The position numbers were made by a program, and so were the translations under genes. Source: Diphasiastrum complanatum (Eukaryota; Streptophyta; Lycopodiopsida; Lycopodiales; Lycopodiaceae). Taken from it: DNA of 64,000 nt. Of this stretch, positions 1 to 9,143 are shown one piece after another; position 1 is the stretch's first letter; each line of letters begins with the position of its first letter. Where the stretch lies: assembly GCA_029204225.1 (NCBI GenBank), contig CM055115.1:10483855-10547854 (forward strand), given 5' to 3'. Under the pieces are notes generated by a model. The model made no database searches. It saw nothing but the letters and a program-made list of their open reading frames with translations, and had not been told where the DNA came from.

Positions 1-195
1 GATCACAAAATTAGCGCAACAAGACAACATATATTTGTGTGTTAGCTCAAGTGAACCATGGTGAATTACCTAAGAGGTCAGAATGAGGGGTGATGTAGAG
101 AAGAGATATATCCATAAGGCTGGAAGAACACCATGCATGAGAGAATTTACAATTGTGCCAAACATAGAGCTTATGATTGCATAAGATGAAATGGC
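1..195. repeat. Dispersed repeat, copy 1
   Basis: This stretch recurs with only scattered changes at 35690-35877, for example the shared runs 'gtgttagctcaagtgaacc' and 'ccataaggctggaagaac'. No coding signal is seen in either copy. It continues out of the window on the left, so its full length and nature (solo LTR, MITE or other) are unknown. Confidence 0.8.
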
Positions 196-710
196 TATGA
201 ATACTCATGATTATGTGAGAGAGATGAGAGAGATTAGTGATCTTATTTGAAGATTGTGAGGAGATTGATTGCATTTAAAGCATTAGATCCAATACAAATG
301 CTTTTAGAGAGGTGTACTCTCAAATGAGAGATTTTTCTCAGAAGATAATTCAATAAATAAAGTTTTAGCTAGAGCATCTCATGTGCTGCAACACTTGTTA
401 TGATTATGATCACTGAATATGTTGCTTTGTATTTGTTGCTTAAATTTGTTAGAAATTTCATGATATGCATTTTAATAGATAAATAGCACATTGCATGTCA
501 TAATCGTAACACAAGAGCTCCAGTCATCAAAATCATGCATGTAGAATATAGTATGTAGTGCAAGTTCATTGTTCATAAAACAAATTGAGAGAGCATTTCA
601 TGTCTACATTGGAGACATAGCATGTTGTGATATGAATGTTGCTTGATAATCATTTATCATAGATATCTATGGAGAATATGGGAAAACATTAAATATAGAT
701 TGAGCTTTTA
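196..710. other. Intergenic, nothing recognised
   Basis: AT-rich sequence with no open frame of useful length and no protein similarity I can see on either strand. Confidence 0.6.
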
Positions 711-1080
711 CAAGGAATTATTGGGGTGTAATCTCAAATGGACATGGAAAATTCATAATGTTTTTTTCAGGTTACTCGAATATCCTACTTTGTAGATGAG
801 ATGTCATATAAGTAGTGATTAGGCATGAACAAGAATCCATTGTAAAGAATCAACCTCATTGACATCTATTCCAAGAGTAATATTCAAGATAGAAGGCTTA
901 TATCTAAATTGATGAGTTAAATTTAGAAAAAAGTTCTTTTATCACTTTAATATGACAATATGTGAAGATAATTTGGTGACAAGAGATAAAAATATAGAAA
1001 AATTAACTAATCTACTTGTATCTAGGGTGACACAAACACAACAGGAAATCCAACTAGCTTAAGAAAGAAATGTCGTAACT
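711..1080. repeat. Direct repeat R1, copy 1
   Basis: About 370 bp, repeated at 1680-2050 in the same orientation with roughly one change in ten bases. Both copies open with 'aaggaattatt' and close with 'gaaatgtcgtaac'. The closing bases, read on the minus strand, are 'gttacgacatttc', which resembles an LTR start. The two copies flank the 60-bp minisatellite, so this is either a long tandem period of about 970 bp or an LTR-like pair. Confidence 0.8.
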
Positions 1081-1086
1081 GTTAGG

Positions 1087-1600
1087 CAAATACGAAGTTG
1101 GAAATGGACCGTAGGCAACCGCCAAGGCAACGGTTGTGGTCTATTACGGTTTGATATGAAGTTGGATGGACCGAGGGCAATTGCCAGTTATTGAGTTGTA
1201 GTCTATTACAGTTTGATTCGAAGTTGGATGGACCGAAGACAACTGCCAAGTAGAGAGTTGCGGTCTATTACGGTTTGATTAGAAGTTGGATGGACCGCAG
1301 GCAACCGCCAAGTCAACGGTTACGGTTTGTTGCGGCTGTGGATGGAAAAAGACCAAAGGCAACTGCCAAGTCGTGAGTTATGGCCTGTTGCAGTTTTGGA
1401 TGAAAGGAGACCAAAGGCAACCGCCAAGTAGCGAGTTGCAAATTTGGATGAAAGAAGACCGAAGGCAACCACCAAGTCAATGGTTACGGTCTATTACGGT
1501 TTGAGATGAAGTTCGATGAACCAAAGGCAACCACGAACGAAATGATTGTAGTCTAGAAGCGGTCTTATTATGGTGGATACAAAAGTAGTAGTGAATCGAA
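1087..1600. repeat. Minisatellite, about 8 degenerate units of ~60 bp
   Basis: The core 'gaagttggatggaccg..ggcaaccgccaagt..' recurs about eight times, at roughly 1091, 1157, 1221, 1283, 1341, 1399, 1447 and 1507. Units vary from about 48 to 66 bp, and later units lose the first few bases. A 72-codon frame at 1286-1504 merely reads through the repeat and is not called as a gene. The array sits between the two R1 direct repeats. Confidence 0.85.
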
Positions 1601-1679
1601 AGACAATGATTACAGTCTATATGCCAAAGCAATGCACTATGGACCGAAAGGCAATAGTTGCATTCTGTATGCAGAAAGG

Positions 1680-2050
1680 TAAGGAATTATTAGGGTGTAA
1701 TGTCAAATGAACATGGAAAAATCATAATGTTTTTTCATGCTAGTTGAATATCTTGCTTTGTAGATGAGATGTCGTATAAGCAGTGATTAGGGATGAACAA
1801 GAATCCATTGTAAATAATCAACCTCATTGACATCTATTACAAGATTAAATATTTAAGATAGAAGGCCTATGTATCTAGATTGATGAATTAAATTCAGAAA
1901 AAAGCTCTTTATCACTTTAATATAACAATATGTGAAGATGATTTGGTGACAAGAGGAAAAAATATAGAAAACTTAATTAATCTACTTGTATCTAGGGTGA
2001 CAAAAACACAATAGGAAATCCATCTAGCTTAAGAAAGAAATGTCGTAACG
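1680..2050. repeat. Direct repeat R1, copy 2
   Basis: Second copy of the 711-1080 sequence. Homology starts at 'aaggaattattagggtgt' and ends at 'gaaatgtcgtaacg'. The sequence between about 1600 and 1680 decays from minisatellite-like into unique sequence. Confidence 0.8.
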
Positions 2051-2675
2051 TAATATCAATTACCTTGAGGATAAGTAGTGCACACACAGACTAATACTTG
2101 AGCTAGACAAAAGTTATTGCAAATCAAATGCTCGCTAATAGTATCACTATGCATCTTTCATTATCTTTTGGGAAAGAATACTATAGGCATTGTCTCTTAT
2201 AGCATCATATAACTTCCCTCATCATGAGGTTAACCTCTACTGAGACATTGTTTATTAGGGACACATGTAGTTCCTAAGAATTATCGGCAAAAAAAAGAAA
2301 AATCTAGAAAGTTACCTCCAAAAAATCAGGTAACATTTAACAAATTTAAATTATCCTTTAGGATAGGATCATGAATGGAAACTGGTATTTCAATACAAGG
2401 TTGGACTATACTATTCATAATGTTCTATATAAAATGGGACTAGACGAAAAATTGCATAGATGCTTAGAAATATCTGATATTTGCATTACAATCTAGGATC
2501 TTCATTATATCGTTAGATGATACCAATTCAAATGGATGAATCAAAGTAATACCTCAAACCATTTCTAATCTCTTTGGTGGACTATACGCATTTTGTTTTG
2601 TGAGTATGAATTAATTTCTATGATCTTGTTGGGCGGAGAGAACATTTGTTCTATTCCTTATCAACCCCATCAGAT
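2051..2675. other. Possible 5' LTR of the copia element, otherwise unassigned
   Basis: There is no reading frame. The last bases ('..ccccatca') lie two to three bases upstream of a canonical copia primer-binding site, so the right part is probably LTR ending in CA. I cannot find the TG start or a second LTR copy in the window, so the LTR length is unknown. Confidence 0.4.
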
Positions 2676-2687
2676 TGGTATCAGAGC
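2676..2687 (+). other. Primer-binding site (tRNA-iMet type)
   Basis: TGGTATCAGAGC is the standard Ty1/copia PBS complementary to the 3' end of plant initiator methionine tRNA. It marks the 5' end and plus orientation of the element that follows. Confidence 0.9.
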
Positions 2688-2689
2688 TT

Positions 2690-3060
2690 AGTTCAATAAA
2701 CCAAGATGTTGTTATGACCTTGGTTTCTTCTCTTCCAAAGTCATATGAATACTTTGTGGTAATGATCTCGACACAACCTAACCTCACTCTTCAAAAGGTG
2801 ATCGGTCATCTTCTTCAGAAAAAAAAAATGTGGAGAAAGACTAGCGGCCTGTCCATCAGAGACAAATCCATGGCCCTGTACACCAAGAAGAAAGACTATT
2901 CCAAGGGCAAGAATTAGGTGCAGCAGCAGAAGCCTCATATTCAACCTGAGAATAGTGGATCGCACAAGAAGCTCTTATGTAGATATTACAAGAGAGCTAA
3001 TCACGACATCAAGGAGTGTCGTATCCACATCTACAATGAGGCAAAGAGGCAACAACAGCA
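2690..3060 (+). pseudogene. copia gag C-terminal half (UBN2 / zinc knuckle)
   Basis: The frame around 'LVSSLPKSYEYF' matches the conserved copia gag core (compare LLxSLPxSYExF). A TAG at about 2916 interrupts it. The nucleocapsid knuckle near 2975-3020 reads C-RYY-K..NH-DIKEC, so the second Cys of CX2CX4HX4C is lost. The N-terminal gag half is absent. Known role of the family: capsid formation and RNA packaging in the virus-like particle. This copy cannot encode a complete Gag. Confidence 0.8.
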
Positions 3061-4260
3061 ACAGCCAGACTCCTCCAATGCGGCGGAATTCATGGAGAAA
3101 AATTCACACTTGTTAATGGCTTACAATAGTGGTAACAAAGACCGTGATAGCTTGTACCTGAATACCGGCGCTACCCAACACATGACCTCTTACAAGGAAT
3201 AGTTTACCGAGTATGCAGCTTACAGCAGAGATCAATTCATCTACCTTGGAGATTCAAGCACCATACGTGTGGAAGGCAAAGGGACAGTCAAGATCACGTT
3301 CAACAATGATCTTTCCATTTGTGTTCCCAATGCCCTTCACGTTCCTCAGCTATCAAAGAACTTGTTATTAGTTTCTAAGATAACTGATGAGGGCTACATT
3401 GTTACTTTCTCATCTGATTAGTGTACAATATTTGAGGAAGATACTACTCTGACTACATGCACTAGAGTTGAAAATCTTTATGTACTCTCTAATTCAGTTG
3501 CATTAGCTAGTATCTCTAATGAAAATGTAAATGCTAATGCTATTTTGTGGCATAGTCGATTTGGACACGTGAATACAATATCATTTTCGTATATGCATTG
3601 TAATAATTTAGTTGATGGATTGCATTTCCCTTCTTCATTAGATAGGAAAATGCATCTATGGCAAAAGCTCTAGCCCAAATCACATTTCATCAAAACAAAG
3701 CATGTATTGGATCTTGTACATAGCGTTCTTTGTTGTCCAATGCCAACTTCGTCGTTAGAAAATGCAGTTTATTTTATCACTTTCATAGATGATTATTCTA
3801 GATGGTCTGTCTACAGTCATGTTCATTAAGCACAAATCAGATGCCTTTGAATGCTTCAAGAGATTCAAGGTGATGGCTGAGACTCAAACATCTACAAAAG
3901 TGAAAGCTCTCTGAATTGATGGTGGCGGCGAATACCTTTACCACTCTAACAAGAGGTCCAACGACATGGCAAAACATGGTATTAGAAGACAATTCACCAC
4001 TTCCTATTCACCTCAACAGAACGAGATTGCAGATAGGAAGAATTAAACTCTTCTCAACTCAGCCAGATCCATGCTACACCAATCACATCTACCTACGAAG
4101 TTTTGGGCACAAGAAGGTACTGCCACAGCCAGTTACATGTAGAACAGATCCAGCACCAAAGCCATCAACAACAAAACTCCTTACGAAGTTTGGCATGGAC
4201 ACAAGCCTAGTGTCAGCCATTTAAAAATCTTTGGTTGTGTATGTTTTTTCATGTTTCTAA
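3060..4260 (+). pseudogene. copia protease and integrase region
   Basis: The protease motif reads 'LYLNTGATQHMTS' near 3150-3185. The usual catalytic D of D(S/T)GAT is N here, so the protease would be dead. A gag-pre-integrase segment ('ILWHSRFGHVN', about 3544) follows. Integrase pieces follow in shifted frames: 'FITFIDDYSRW' near 3775 (first catalytic Asp), 'IDGGGEY' near 3917 (second Asp region) and 'TTSYSPQQN' near 3995. Several stops and at least two frameshifts are present. Confidence 0.8.
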
Positions 4261-4276
4261 ATAGCTTAGGAAGAAG

Positions 4277-5085
4277 TTGGATCATAGGACAAATAAACAT
4301 ATTTTCATTGGCTATCTTGATGAACATAAAGCCTATAAAGTTTATGATCAATCCACCAATGTAGCATTTGTCTCTAGGGATGTAATTTTTCAAGAGCATA
4401 CATACTATGATTTTAAACAACCATCAATAAAGGATGCTATGTCATTTCATCCTATTCTACGTAGCATGGATTCTTCCAACGTTGATGTTCCTTCTACAGA
4501 ACCTGCAGCTACAGTTACAAAAGTCGAGCAACTGACAATACCTGTCATCATACCAGACGAAGCTAGCTCGAACAAATCTGAAGAAAACCAAGAAGAAGCA
4601 TCATCGCATCCCGGTCCACCAAGTGTCCGCAGATCCTCACGGACTCGAACAATTCCTGAGAGGTATACACCTCAGTCATTCTGGAGTTCATCAAAAGAAC
4701 CATAGACCCTAGCTGAAGTAATTAACTCCAAGGATGTTGTGAAGTGGCAAGAAGCCATGGAAAGCGAGTACAAATCACTTTTGACGAACCAGACCTGGAC
4801 ACTGGTCGACTTCCCCACTCACAAGAGAGTTATTGACAACAACTGGATCTTCAAGAAGAAGATCAACTATGATGGTTCCATTGCAAAATGAAAAACACGG
4901 CTAGTGGCTACAAGATTCACTCAAGTCCAATGAGTCGATTATCAAGAAATCTTCAGTCGTGTCATCAAGATGTAGTCAATTAGGACTTTGATTGCATTAG
5001 CAGCCGCAAAAGACCTCAAAATGCACCAGATGGATGTCAAGACAACATTTTTCAACGGCAACAGCACTATTCGTATGAAATAAGT
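4277..5085 (+). pseudogene. copia integrase C-terminus, linker and partial RT
   Basis: From 4277 a 142-codon open frame covers the end of integrase ('[17 protein letters not shown]', '..SRDVIFQE') and an acidic linker ending in the 'RRSSRTRTIPERY' type motif typical of copia. After a stop at 4703 the RT starts ('KWQEAMESEYKSLLTNQTW', 'NNWIFKKK') and runs with three or more stops to about 5080 ('MHQMDVKTTFFNG'). It ends before the YVDD catalytic motif, so no active polymerase is possible. Confidence 0.8.
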
Positions 5086-5520
5086 AATATTTCGTGCAAA
5101 CGGGAAGTCTTTGGCATATTCCCTAGATTCCACCTAAAAATGCCAATTTTTGCATATTTTTTAAAAACATGGGAGCACAAGATAAAGAGAAAAAAAATTG
5201 CCCAAAAAATAGGGGGATAAAACTCTCCAAATTTTCAGCTTAAAATTTTGAAATGCTTTACAAAAAGACCATTTTTATTTTGAAACAATGGCCATTCATC
5301 AACTCATGCTAGAAGTTGCAATGTTTTTACATTCTTCCCAAATCGACTAATAATTGCAAGATAAAAATCTTAATAAATGATCTACTCCAAATAAAATTTC
5401 AAATTTGTGCAAACAAAAAACTTTTAATGCCATGAAAATTTGAGCTAACAATTAATATCTAAAATGCATCATCATCGGTATCAATACCTCCAGACTCGCA
5501 TCATTATTGGAATCTACCCA
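5086..5520. other. Intergenic, nothing recognised
   Basis: AT-rich with several A and T runs. Nothing recognisable follows the broken RT. Confidence 0.6.
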
Positions 5521-5521
5521 A

Positions 5522-5597
5522 GGGAGTTGGCTCAATTGGTTAATGCTTGACATCCAAAGTTTCTTTGGTCTCAAGTTCGAGTCTTCCATTGGAAACC
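5522..5597 (+). repeat. tRNA-derived, SINE-like relic
   Basis: 'TGGCTCAATTGG' (5528-5539) fits a pol III A box (TRGCNNAGYGG), and 'GTTCGAGTC' (5575-5583) fits a B box (GTTCRANNC), at the spacing found in a tRNA. The acceptor and anticodon stems do not pair cleanly, so a working tRNA is unlikely. A tRNA-derived SINE head or a tRNA pseudogene is the simplest reading. I cannot delimit a SINE tail. Confidence 0.4.
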
Positions 5598-5901
5598 AAG
5601 AAGCATTATTGGAATCTGTAGAAGGTGAGAGAATGTAGATGAGCCATCCTCTTCGGCACTATCCACAAGAACATCATCCTCATCTCTTTGCAATCCAAGC
5701 TTAGCTTCAATTTGTTTATGTGTCCTTCTGGAGGACGTTCCAGTCTCGTTAGGGCAGACTTTAGTTGGAAGTCGTGCTTTGATAATATCTTTTGTTGCCT
5801 TTCTAATGCGACCAGACAATGTGCTTACTTTTGCAACATTTGCAGGACGTCTCTTCTCCAAGAGTGTCCTCATTCTTGTAATCAACTACATTAAGATGGA
5901 A

Positions 5902-6084
5902 TGAACCCCAGGTTCGATCCCAGAGATCGAACATGAGGTTCATCCACAAACAACTAAAACTTTCAAAGCCCTCACCCTCACCCCAGGATTTGAGGTACAA
6001 AATAAATCAGATTAGTGGTGTATGGTGCAAAACTACTTCTTAGAAATAGAGGATGAACCCTGGGATCGATCCCAGAGTTCATCC
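5902..6084. repeat. Hairpin repeat family H1, first cluster
   Basis: Two units, at 5902-5944 and 6052-6084, share the form 'gaaccctgggatcgatccc' followed by 'agagttcatcc'. The unit is nearly self-complementary (GAACC..GGATCGATCC..GGTTC), so each can fold into a hairpin. The family resumes at 6636-6872. Confidence 0.7.
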
Positions 6085-6635
6085 AACTCACTCTTTTCAG
6101 GTTCTTGGTATACAATACATTTTCAACACGTTTTGAGTACTCAAAAATCTGAAACAACCAAGAAGAAATTGCCAAATCTTCCTATTCTATATAGGACCTC
6201 ACAAGAAAGAGGGCCTCGCTGCTCCTATCTTGTAAACAAAATCAATTTTCTTGAACCCCTCGCAGCTCCTATTCAATGGTGGCGTACCAAGCTATAAAAA
6301 CAAACAGCGTATTTATGTTGCACAGTAGTGTGCCTCTGAAGTACGAAATACGAAATCCGAAATAGAATTACAGAAGGCACAGCCTTCACGCTATCAGCTA
6401 CCCATGTCAGCGCAGATCATGCCAGCTTATAATTGCGTAGATCTTGATTCCTGAAGGTTAAGCTATCTCTGTCAGCATTCCGAAGCAACGATGGCATGTT
6501 AGTGGTGGCGGACAATCAGCATGGGACTGTCAGCGATGGCCTATTTGGGTTGTTTTGTCAGTGACGGTCTCAGGGATGGCCTCAGCGATGGCCGCAGTAG
6601 GATTTTGTTGGCCATAGAAGCAAAAAAAAATCATG
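6085..6635. other. Intergenic, nothing recognised
   Basis: Short open frames only. A run of imperfect 'tcagcgatggc'-type words near 6480-6600 looks like a local low-complexity duplication. No gene is supported. Confidence 0.5.
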
Positions 6636-6872
6636 GCTGAACCTTGGAATCGATTATTGGGATCGATCTCAGGGTTCATCCATGAGTTTTCCTATGTTTT
6701 AAACCCACAGGCCGATCCCTCTGAACCTTGGAATCGATCCCTGGGCTTGACCCCAGGGTTCATCCATGCGTTTTTCTATAGTTTGAACTCACAGGTCGAT
6801 CCCAGGGATCACCCATTGGTTTTTCCTTCATTGAACCCAGAGATCGATCCGAGGGATCGACCCCAGGGTTCT
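6636..6872. repeat. Hairpin repeat family H1, second cluster
   Basis: Four units at about 6636-6681, 6719-6761, 6790-6815 and 6833-6872 repeat the GAACC..GATCGATC..GGTTCATCC design. Spacing is 50-80 bp. The 103-codon frame at 6633-6944 is produced by the repeat ('EPWNRSLGS..PGFIH' recurring) and is not treated as a gene. Confidence 0.75.
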
Positions 6873-6944
6873 AACCCATATTTTCTCATTACTTTGGACC
6901 GTTATTTCTCCTGGACCATTAGATACGTTGCTCTTTTCCTGTGA

Positions 6945-7348
6945 ACCGTGGGCCAAGGTTTTTCGAACTACTTTTTACTACTATTCATCTGTGGGCCGGG
7001 GTCTTTGCACTAATTTATATTCTATTCTATTCCGTGTGTGAAATGCAACTATCTCACGTATAAAATTTGTTGTTTCGAAGTACATAGATATTGTACTTTT
7101 TAGGTTTGAACCCTAGATCAATGCTTAATGAGGCAAACATGGGGGAGACATGAATATTTTCATAGTCAAGCTACATAGATTAGTGTAAAATGACTTTTAT
7201 TGGGCCTTATTAATAAAATTTTTACTTAAAATGAGTGATTTATTGACTAAAACTTTTATAATTATTAGGTGTTTCTTTATTAATTTTTCAATGTTTTGTA
7301 CCATAAAATTCTATTTTAGTTTCTAAATGTCGTATTCACATTAAAAAA
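6945..7348. other. Intergenic, nothing recognised
   Basis: AT-rich sequence leading into the ORF at 7349. It could hold that gene's 5' region or an upstream exon, but I see no convincing frame. Confidence 0.5.
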
Positions 7349-7939
7349 ATGCGGTTGTTTTTTTATAGAAACATAGTTGTTTTTAATTTCTATTGTATAA
7401 TGCATAATGGATTCATATGTTATTTTCGACAAGAAGCTTACAAAGCGCATGTCTGTGCCAAAACTCAACATAGAGGAAAGCACTATAAAAAAGAATCTAG
7501 AACTTTGAATGAAGGCCGTAAAGATTCAAATGTGGATCCTACAACAAAAGGAGTATCAAGCTATTCATTTACAAACTTTCCTTACATTTCCTTGTCATCA
7601 ACTGATAGGCAAAATCTAACTATGTCTAAATTGAGAGGTGATGACACATTTAAAGAGTCAAGGATGTTAAGAGAAGTCAAAGATTTGTATTATGATGAGA
7701 ATGATTCAAATGTTGTGGTCTTCATAACTGAAAACAAAGGACAAACTAGATTATTCAGTGTCAGTGAAATCCTTTGTGTAGTTCAGCGCATAACTCCGTC
7801 ACATTTACAAAATGAAATGAGGGAGTGCTTTGAGGAGAGTGGAAATTTGATTCGTACATTGTCTAGTTATTTGTTTGGAATCACGCAAGCATCTGCATCA
7901 AATTTAGTTCCATTAAAATGTGAAAATATAGTAATTTAA
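7349..7939 (+). CDS. Unknown protein, 196 codons (YYDE/ENKG family)
   Basis: I do not recognise a named family. The first ATG gives 196 codons, but the start is uncertain: the opening 30 residues are hydrophobic and atypical, and an upstream intron is possible ('..attcatatg' lies ahead of 'CYFRQEAYKAH'). Residues about 105-150 carry 'MLREVKDLYYDENDSN' then 'ENKGQ'. The unrelated-looking ORFs at 16238 and 33915 have matching words, 'MLGQICDNYYDEDDDS' and 'ENKGS'. The protein is soluble, moderately charged, and shows no membrane segment beyond the suspect N-terminus. The frame is intact and its codon usage looks normal, unlike the surrounding retroelement wrecks. Best guess: an exon or remnant of a host gene family that has been dispersed by repeats. 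Confidence 0.5.
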   Translation: MRLFFYRNIVVFNFYCIMHNGFICYFRQEAYKAHVCAKTQHRGKHYKKESRTLNEGRKDSNVDPTTKGVSSYSFTNFPYISLSSTDRQNLTMSKLRGDDTFKESRMLREVKDLYYDENDSNVVVFITENKGQTRLFSVSEILCVVQRITPSHLQNEMRECFEESGNLIRTLSSYLFGITQASASNLVPLKCENIVI

Positions 7940-8144
7940 GGACCAAAAATGGATCTTAGAAGATCCACAAGGTTGATTGTGTGTTTGATTAACAATCTAT
8001 CACATACTAGTCAACCAAAAACAAGATCTAGTTTAGCAGCTAGATAGAAAACAAGTAGAGACAATCAAAACATCGATCAAGAACTGAATCCCAAGTTCAC
8101 ACGTGTGAAAATCAGGCTGTTGTACGGCCTGTGGACAGAGGTTA

Positions 8145-8330
8145 ATGTGTGCCAAAGCTGGGTTTCATTGGAATCATTCACTATCATCATACAAAGAGAC
8201 AAAATCTAAGTTTCCTCTTGAGGCTCCAAAATATGGAGAGTGGAAAGACATAGTAAAAGACACTTCCTTTGCAAAGTTAGGTGAAAATCGAGCATGTAAT
8301 AAGGAAGTAGACTCAACTTTCTTGCCCTAA
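8145..8330 (+). CDS. Small ORF with a faint RIN4/NOI-like motif
   Basis: A 61-codon frame. Its middle, 'APKYGEWKDIVKDTSFAKL', recalls the 'PKFGxW' signature of plant RIN4/NOI proteins, in which a short conserved peptide is the target of pathogen effectors. The similarity is only a few residues, and the acylated C-terminal Cys motif of NOI proteins is absent. It lies 200 bp downstream of the 7349 ORF on the same strand. It could be an exon of the same gene, a separate decayed fragment or chance. Confidence 0.25.
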   Translation: MCAKAGFHWNHSLSSYKETKSKFPLEAPKYGEWKDIVKDTSFAKLGENRACNKEVDSTFLP

Positions 8331-8760
8331 AGTGAAAACCCTAGCCTAGATCCTAAAGTCATGCTTGGTAGGTACAAATCTCATCATAAATCAAGGTCTA
8401 GATCCTACAAAGTAGGAATCACTACCGAATGGACACAACCACTCCTCTTGACTCGTGGTAACCTACATTAGGTATAGATTGCCATGTGGCACTTTGGCCA
8501 TACAAGTGACTAACAAACATTAGGGCTCTTTTTGGACTCAAGAAGGGCCTCTTCCTTGCCTAAACGTGTTTGCTAATTAGAATTAATTAGCTCGCTTATC
8601 GTCCTACGTGGCAGTTTACCATGGGTTTATCATGAGTTAAGTCACACTTCAATAGGTTATCAAGGACAAGTAATTCAATGTAGTTTAAAATCTAAATAAA
8701 AAGATGTCCAAAAGATTTTCAAGGCCTTCAAAAAACCATTTTATACCTTGAATTGAAAAA
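8331..8760. other. Intergenic, nothing recognised
   Basis: No coding or repeat signal beyond short AT-rich words. Confidence 0.55.
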
Positions 8761-8762
8761 AA

Positions 8763-8793
8763 AGGGGGCCCAATATTTCATTAGGCCCCCAAA
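8763..8793. repeat. Hairpin at the edge of the GC-rich block
   Basis: 'gggggccCAAT' at about 8763 and 'ATTaggccccc' at about 8780 form an inverted repeat with a 5-base loop ('atttc'). It sits at the left border of the compositionally distinct block. Confidence 0.6.
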
Positions 8794-8819
8794 TTGAAAA
8801 ATAAGTTCAAAAAAAAAAA

Positions 8820-9140
8820 TGGGGGAGACGGCATGGAGTACAACACCCCCCCCCCCCCCCCCCCCCCCCCCGCCCCCCCAACTTGTACACCCGCCCCCTT
8901 GTCATTTTCCCTCCCCCACGTCCCCCTCGTACCCATTTCCTCCCCCTCCCATCGCACAGTCTCCTTCCCCCGAGGCCGCTGGCCCGATTGCACGTGTAGC
9001 AGCCTGGGGGAGAGACATCCCTGTTGGCTTGCCATCCTCTGCCCTCAATGCCCTCACTTCAGGCCCCTGTTGGCACACTTCATCCTCAGTGGGGGTGGGC
9101 GTTGTACCCCATGCCCCCCCCCCCCCCCCTCACGGTTTAG
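8820..9140. repeat. GC-rich block with poly-C tracts
   Basis: A 26-base C run (8846-8871), one G, then seven more C's open the block, and a 16-base C run (9114-9129) closes it. The sequence between is unusually C-rich on the plus strand, in contrast to AT-rich flanks. 'acaacaccccc' near 8842 and 'gttgtaccccatgccccc' near 9100 suggest related edges. Proline-rich frames here are consequences of poly-C and are not genes. The minus strand is G-rich and could form quadruplexes. Confidence 0.75.
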
Positions 9141-9143
9141 GGT

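Larger units (their letters stand above)
2676..5085 (+). mobile_element. Degenerate Ty1/copia element, truncated in RT
   Basis: The domain order PBS, gag, zinc knuckle, protease, gag-pre-integrase, integrase, linker and reverse transcriptase is the Ty1/copia order. The element breaks off inside RT at about 5085, so the rest of RT, RNase H and the 3' LTR are missing. The 5' half of gag is also missing, because the PBS is followed within about 20 bp by mid-gag sequence. Multiple stops and frameshifts make it non-functional. Confidence 0.9.

Noticed and set aside
1286-1504. 72-codon ORF with repeated 'KGNCQV'-like words
   Set aside because: Reads through the 60-bp minisatellite; repeat lengths are not multiples of three throughout.
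5522-5597. Functional tRNA gene
   Set aside because: Acceptor and anticodon stems do not pair, despite A- and B-box similarity.
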